DNA of 64,000 bases from JANYCO01 sp035535995 (GTDB taxonomy: Bacteria; Bacteroidota; Bacteroidia; Cytophagales; Cytophagaceae): assembly GCA_035535995.1 (NCBI GenBank), contig DATLOZ010000022.1, positions 62,001 through 126,000 on the forward strand, in the 5' to 3' direction. Positions within the stretch are counted from its first letter, which is position 1; each line of letters begins with the position of its first letter. Both the position numbers and the translations under genes were made by a program. The notes under the pieces are model-generated. The model had not been told where the DNA came from. It did not search any database and was given only the letters and a program-made list of their open reading frames with translations. Shown here piece after piece: positions 62,783 to 64,000 of the stretch.

Positions 62783-62810
62783 TTTAGTTTAGTGTTTTAA
62801 CAAATTTCCT

Positions 62811-62844
62811 AAATCTCCCCGACGTGTCTGGGAGATTTTTTTTT
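62811..62844 (+). terminator. Terminator of small membrane protein gene
   Basis: AAATCTCCC pairs with GGGAGATTT, followed by nine T. Confidence 0.85.
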
Positions 62845-62972
62845 GCTCATCCTCGTCTGTCTATCCGTAAAAATACGGATAAAAAAAATATTTTACTATC
62901 CTGGTTACTTTTTAAACACCTTGGGTAATATATATTCAATAACACAATTTATTCATAACCTGTTTAATTTCT

Positions 62973-63005
62973 TACAAAAGCCTCTTCAGACGGAAGTGGC
63001 TTTTG
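62973..63005 (+). terminator. Terminator-like hairpin
   Basis: ACAAAAGCC pairs with GGCTTTTGT, with an inner CTTC/GAAG stem. No + strand gene precedes it closely. Confidence 0.4.
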
Positions 63006-63024
63006 TGTTTTATAGCCTTTCTTA

Positions 63025-63091
63025 AAAATTCAAAACCCAATAAAAAAAATCCGGAAAAGAGATTTGGAATTTTTATTGGGTTTTGAATTTT
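63025..63091. terminator. 22-bp perfect inverted repeat
   Basis: AAAATTCAAAACCCAATAAA and its complement (63070-63091) surround a 23-base loop, 31 bases after the agmatine deiminase stop. It is probably that gene's terminator. Confidence 0.55.
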
Positions 63092-63121
63092 ATACGAACT
63101 TGTAAGTAGACGGATACTTAT

Positions 63122-64000
63122 CTAAACCTCCGGCTCTTGCTGGCTTAGGCAGTGGAAACTTCCCAGTCCCCAGATAATATCTGTGGAATCAAGTCCTATT
63201 ACTTTTCTATCCGGGAAACAAGCAGTCAGAATATCCAATGCTTTGCGGTCGTTTTCTTTATCTCTGTAAACCGGCACTACTACTGCGGCATTTGAAATAT
63301 AGAAATTGGCATACGAGGCAGGAAGTCTCATCCCTTCATATTCCACAGCCTTCGGCATCGGTAGCTCGATCACGTTAAGCTGTTTTCCATTTTCGAGACG
63401 CATTTGCTTCAGCAGTTTCAGATTTTCCTGGAGTGGTATATAGTTCTCATCTTCCTTATCGTTTTCCACTACAGTAACCACCGTATCTTCATTTACAAAA
63501 CGAGTGATATCATCAATATGGCCGTCTGTATCGTCGCCTACAATGCCGTCGCCGAGCCATAGAATATTTGTGACTCCATAAAAATTTTCGAGGTACTCTT
63601 CAATTTGTTTTTGAGAAAGATGTGGGTTCCTGTTTGGATTTAGCAGGCAAGATGTAGTAGTTAATACAGTTCCTTTGCCGTTGAAATCTACCGATCCGCC
63701 TTCCATTACGATTCCAGGGTTGAATACCGGCAGGTCATAATATTTTCCAATGGAAGTAGGAATCACATCGTCCAGATCGAAAGGTGGATATTTATTTCCC
63801 CAGGCATTATAGCCCCAATCCACGATCAGTTTTTTGTAATGCGTAGCTTGCGGATTGATCAGGAAAGCCGGGCCATGGTCGCGGCACCAGGCGTCGTTGG
63901 TGGGATGAAAATGAAAACGAATATTGGTAAGCGAACAATGGACCTGCTGAAGCTGGTTGATCACCTGGTAGCGCATTGCTTCGTCTTTGACGTTAATATG
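63122..64000 (-). CDS. Agmatine deiminase family protein (5' end outside window)
   Basis: The reading frame runs past the right edge: HINVKDEA precedes the first in-window Met at 63976, so at least 292 residues are present of about 340-370. It is a guanidino-group-modifying enzyme (PAD_porph/agmatine deiminase) that turns agmatine into N-carbamoylputrescine. Visible are NDAWCRDHGP, the catalytic Asp/His region DDTDGHIDDITRF and the nucleophile Cys in FHCLSQQEP near the end. The partner N-carbamoylputrescine amidase would be expected beyond the edge. This suggests polyamine synthesis. Confidence 0.88.
   Translation of the reverse strand, partial: HINVKDEAMRYQVINQLQQVHCSLTNIRFHFHPTNDAWCRDHGPAFLINPQATHYKKLIVDWGYNAWGNKYPPFDLDDVIPTSIGKYYDLPVFNPGIVMEGGSVDFNGKGTVLTTTSCLLNPNRNPHLSQKQIEEYLENFYGVTNILWLGDGIVGDDTDGHIDDITRFVNEDTVVTVVENDKEDENYIPLQENLKLLKQMRLENGKQLNVIELPMPKAVEYEGMRLPASYANFYISNAAVVVPVYRDKENDRKALDILTACFPDRKVIGLDSTDIIWGLGSFHCLSQQEPEV

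Larger units (their letters stand above)
62783..63121. other. Intergenic region with several hairpins
   Basis: This 339-base gap holds the terminator of the 62558 gene (62811-62844), a small ATCCGTA/TACGGAT hairpin (62862-62881), a 9-bp stem at 62973-63005 and a 22-bp perfect inverted repeat at 63025-63091. No coding sequence seen. Confidence 0.6.

Overview
The window looks like chromosome from a gliding-type member of the Bacteroidota (Cytophagales-like; species not identifiable). The reasons are type IX secretion and gliding genes (gldJ, porU2/porV2, a porP/sprF homologue, a cargo protein with a C-terminal sorting domain), Bacteroidota promoters (-33 TTTG and -7 TAnnTTTG), a Bacteroidota histone H1-like gene, an exbB-exbD-exbD-tonB operon, and almost no Shine-Dalgarno-type leaders. 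No phage, plasmid, transposase or CRISPR array was seen. Mobile DNA is limited to small non-coding inverted-repeat elements.

Layout. 1-4.7 kb: an edge-truncated outer-membrane protein, two paralogous small secreted proteins, a TetA-like MFS exporter and biotin carboxylase. 4.9-10.6 kb: an alpha-oxoamine synthase, a histone H1-like protein, dapA, a CFA-type methyltransferase and gldJ. 10.8-14.6 kb: mtaB, a TetR-like/UbiB-like kinase pair and a PhnA-type zinc-ribbon protein. 14.7-20.8 kb: porV2-porU2. 21-28.5 kb: housekeeping genes (cyclophilin, SDR, pgk, serine acetyltransferase, two methyltransferases). 28.6-33.7 kb: thrS, infC, rpmI and rplT, with a PAS histidine kinase between thrS and infC. 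33.9-38.7 kb: a MauE/DoxX-thioredoxin protein, a tiny Cys-rich lipoprotein and the TonB energy operon. 39-47 kb: ROK kinase, a MenE-like ligase, a HTH regulator, a Gre-like protein with a histone-like tail, dipeptide epimerase, PorP/SprF, tRNA-Leu and trigger factor. 48.2-55.4 kb: a DUF58 / transglutaminase / MoxR / TPR operon. 55.4-64 kb: small secreted proteins, an Ig-repeat type IX cargo, aldo/keto reductase, metallophosphoesterase, LMW tyrosine phosphatase and a truncated agmatine deiminase.

How the genes connect. gldJ, porV2-porU2 and porP/sprF belong to the secretion and surface-motility apparatus that would export proteins like the Ig-repeat cargo. The ExbB/ExbD/TonB operon powers outer-membrane transport. 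Biotin carboxylase, the alpha-oxoamine synthase and the CFA-like methyltransferase point to lipid synthesis. The DUF58-transglutaminase-MoxR-TPR operon is a compact envelope module of unknown substrate.

The least explained items are the paired 28-residue-repeat secreted proteins, the histone-tailed Gre-like protein, the 51-residue Cys-rich lipoprotein, and at least four families of intergenic inverted repeats. One of these repeats is nested inside another and one supplies the end of a gene. All functions are read from motifs and remembered families; no database search was run.
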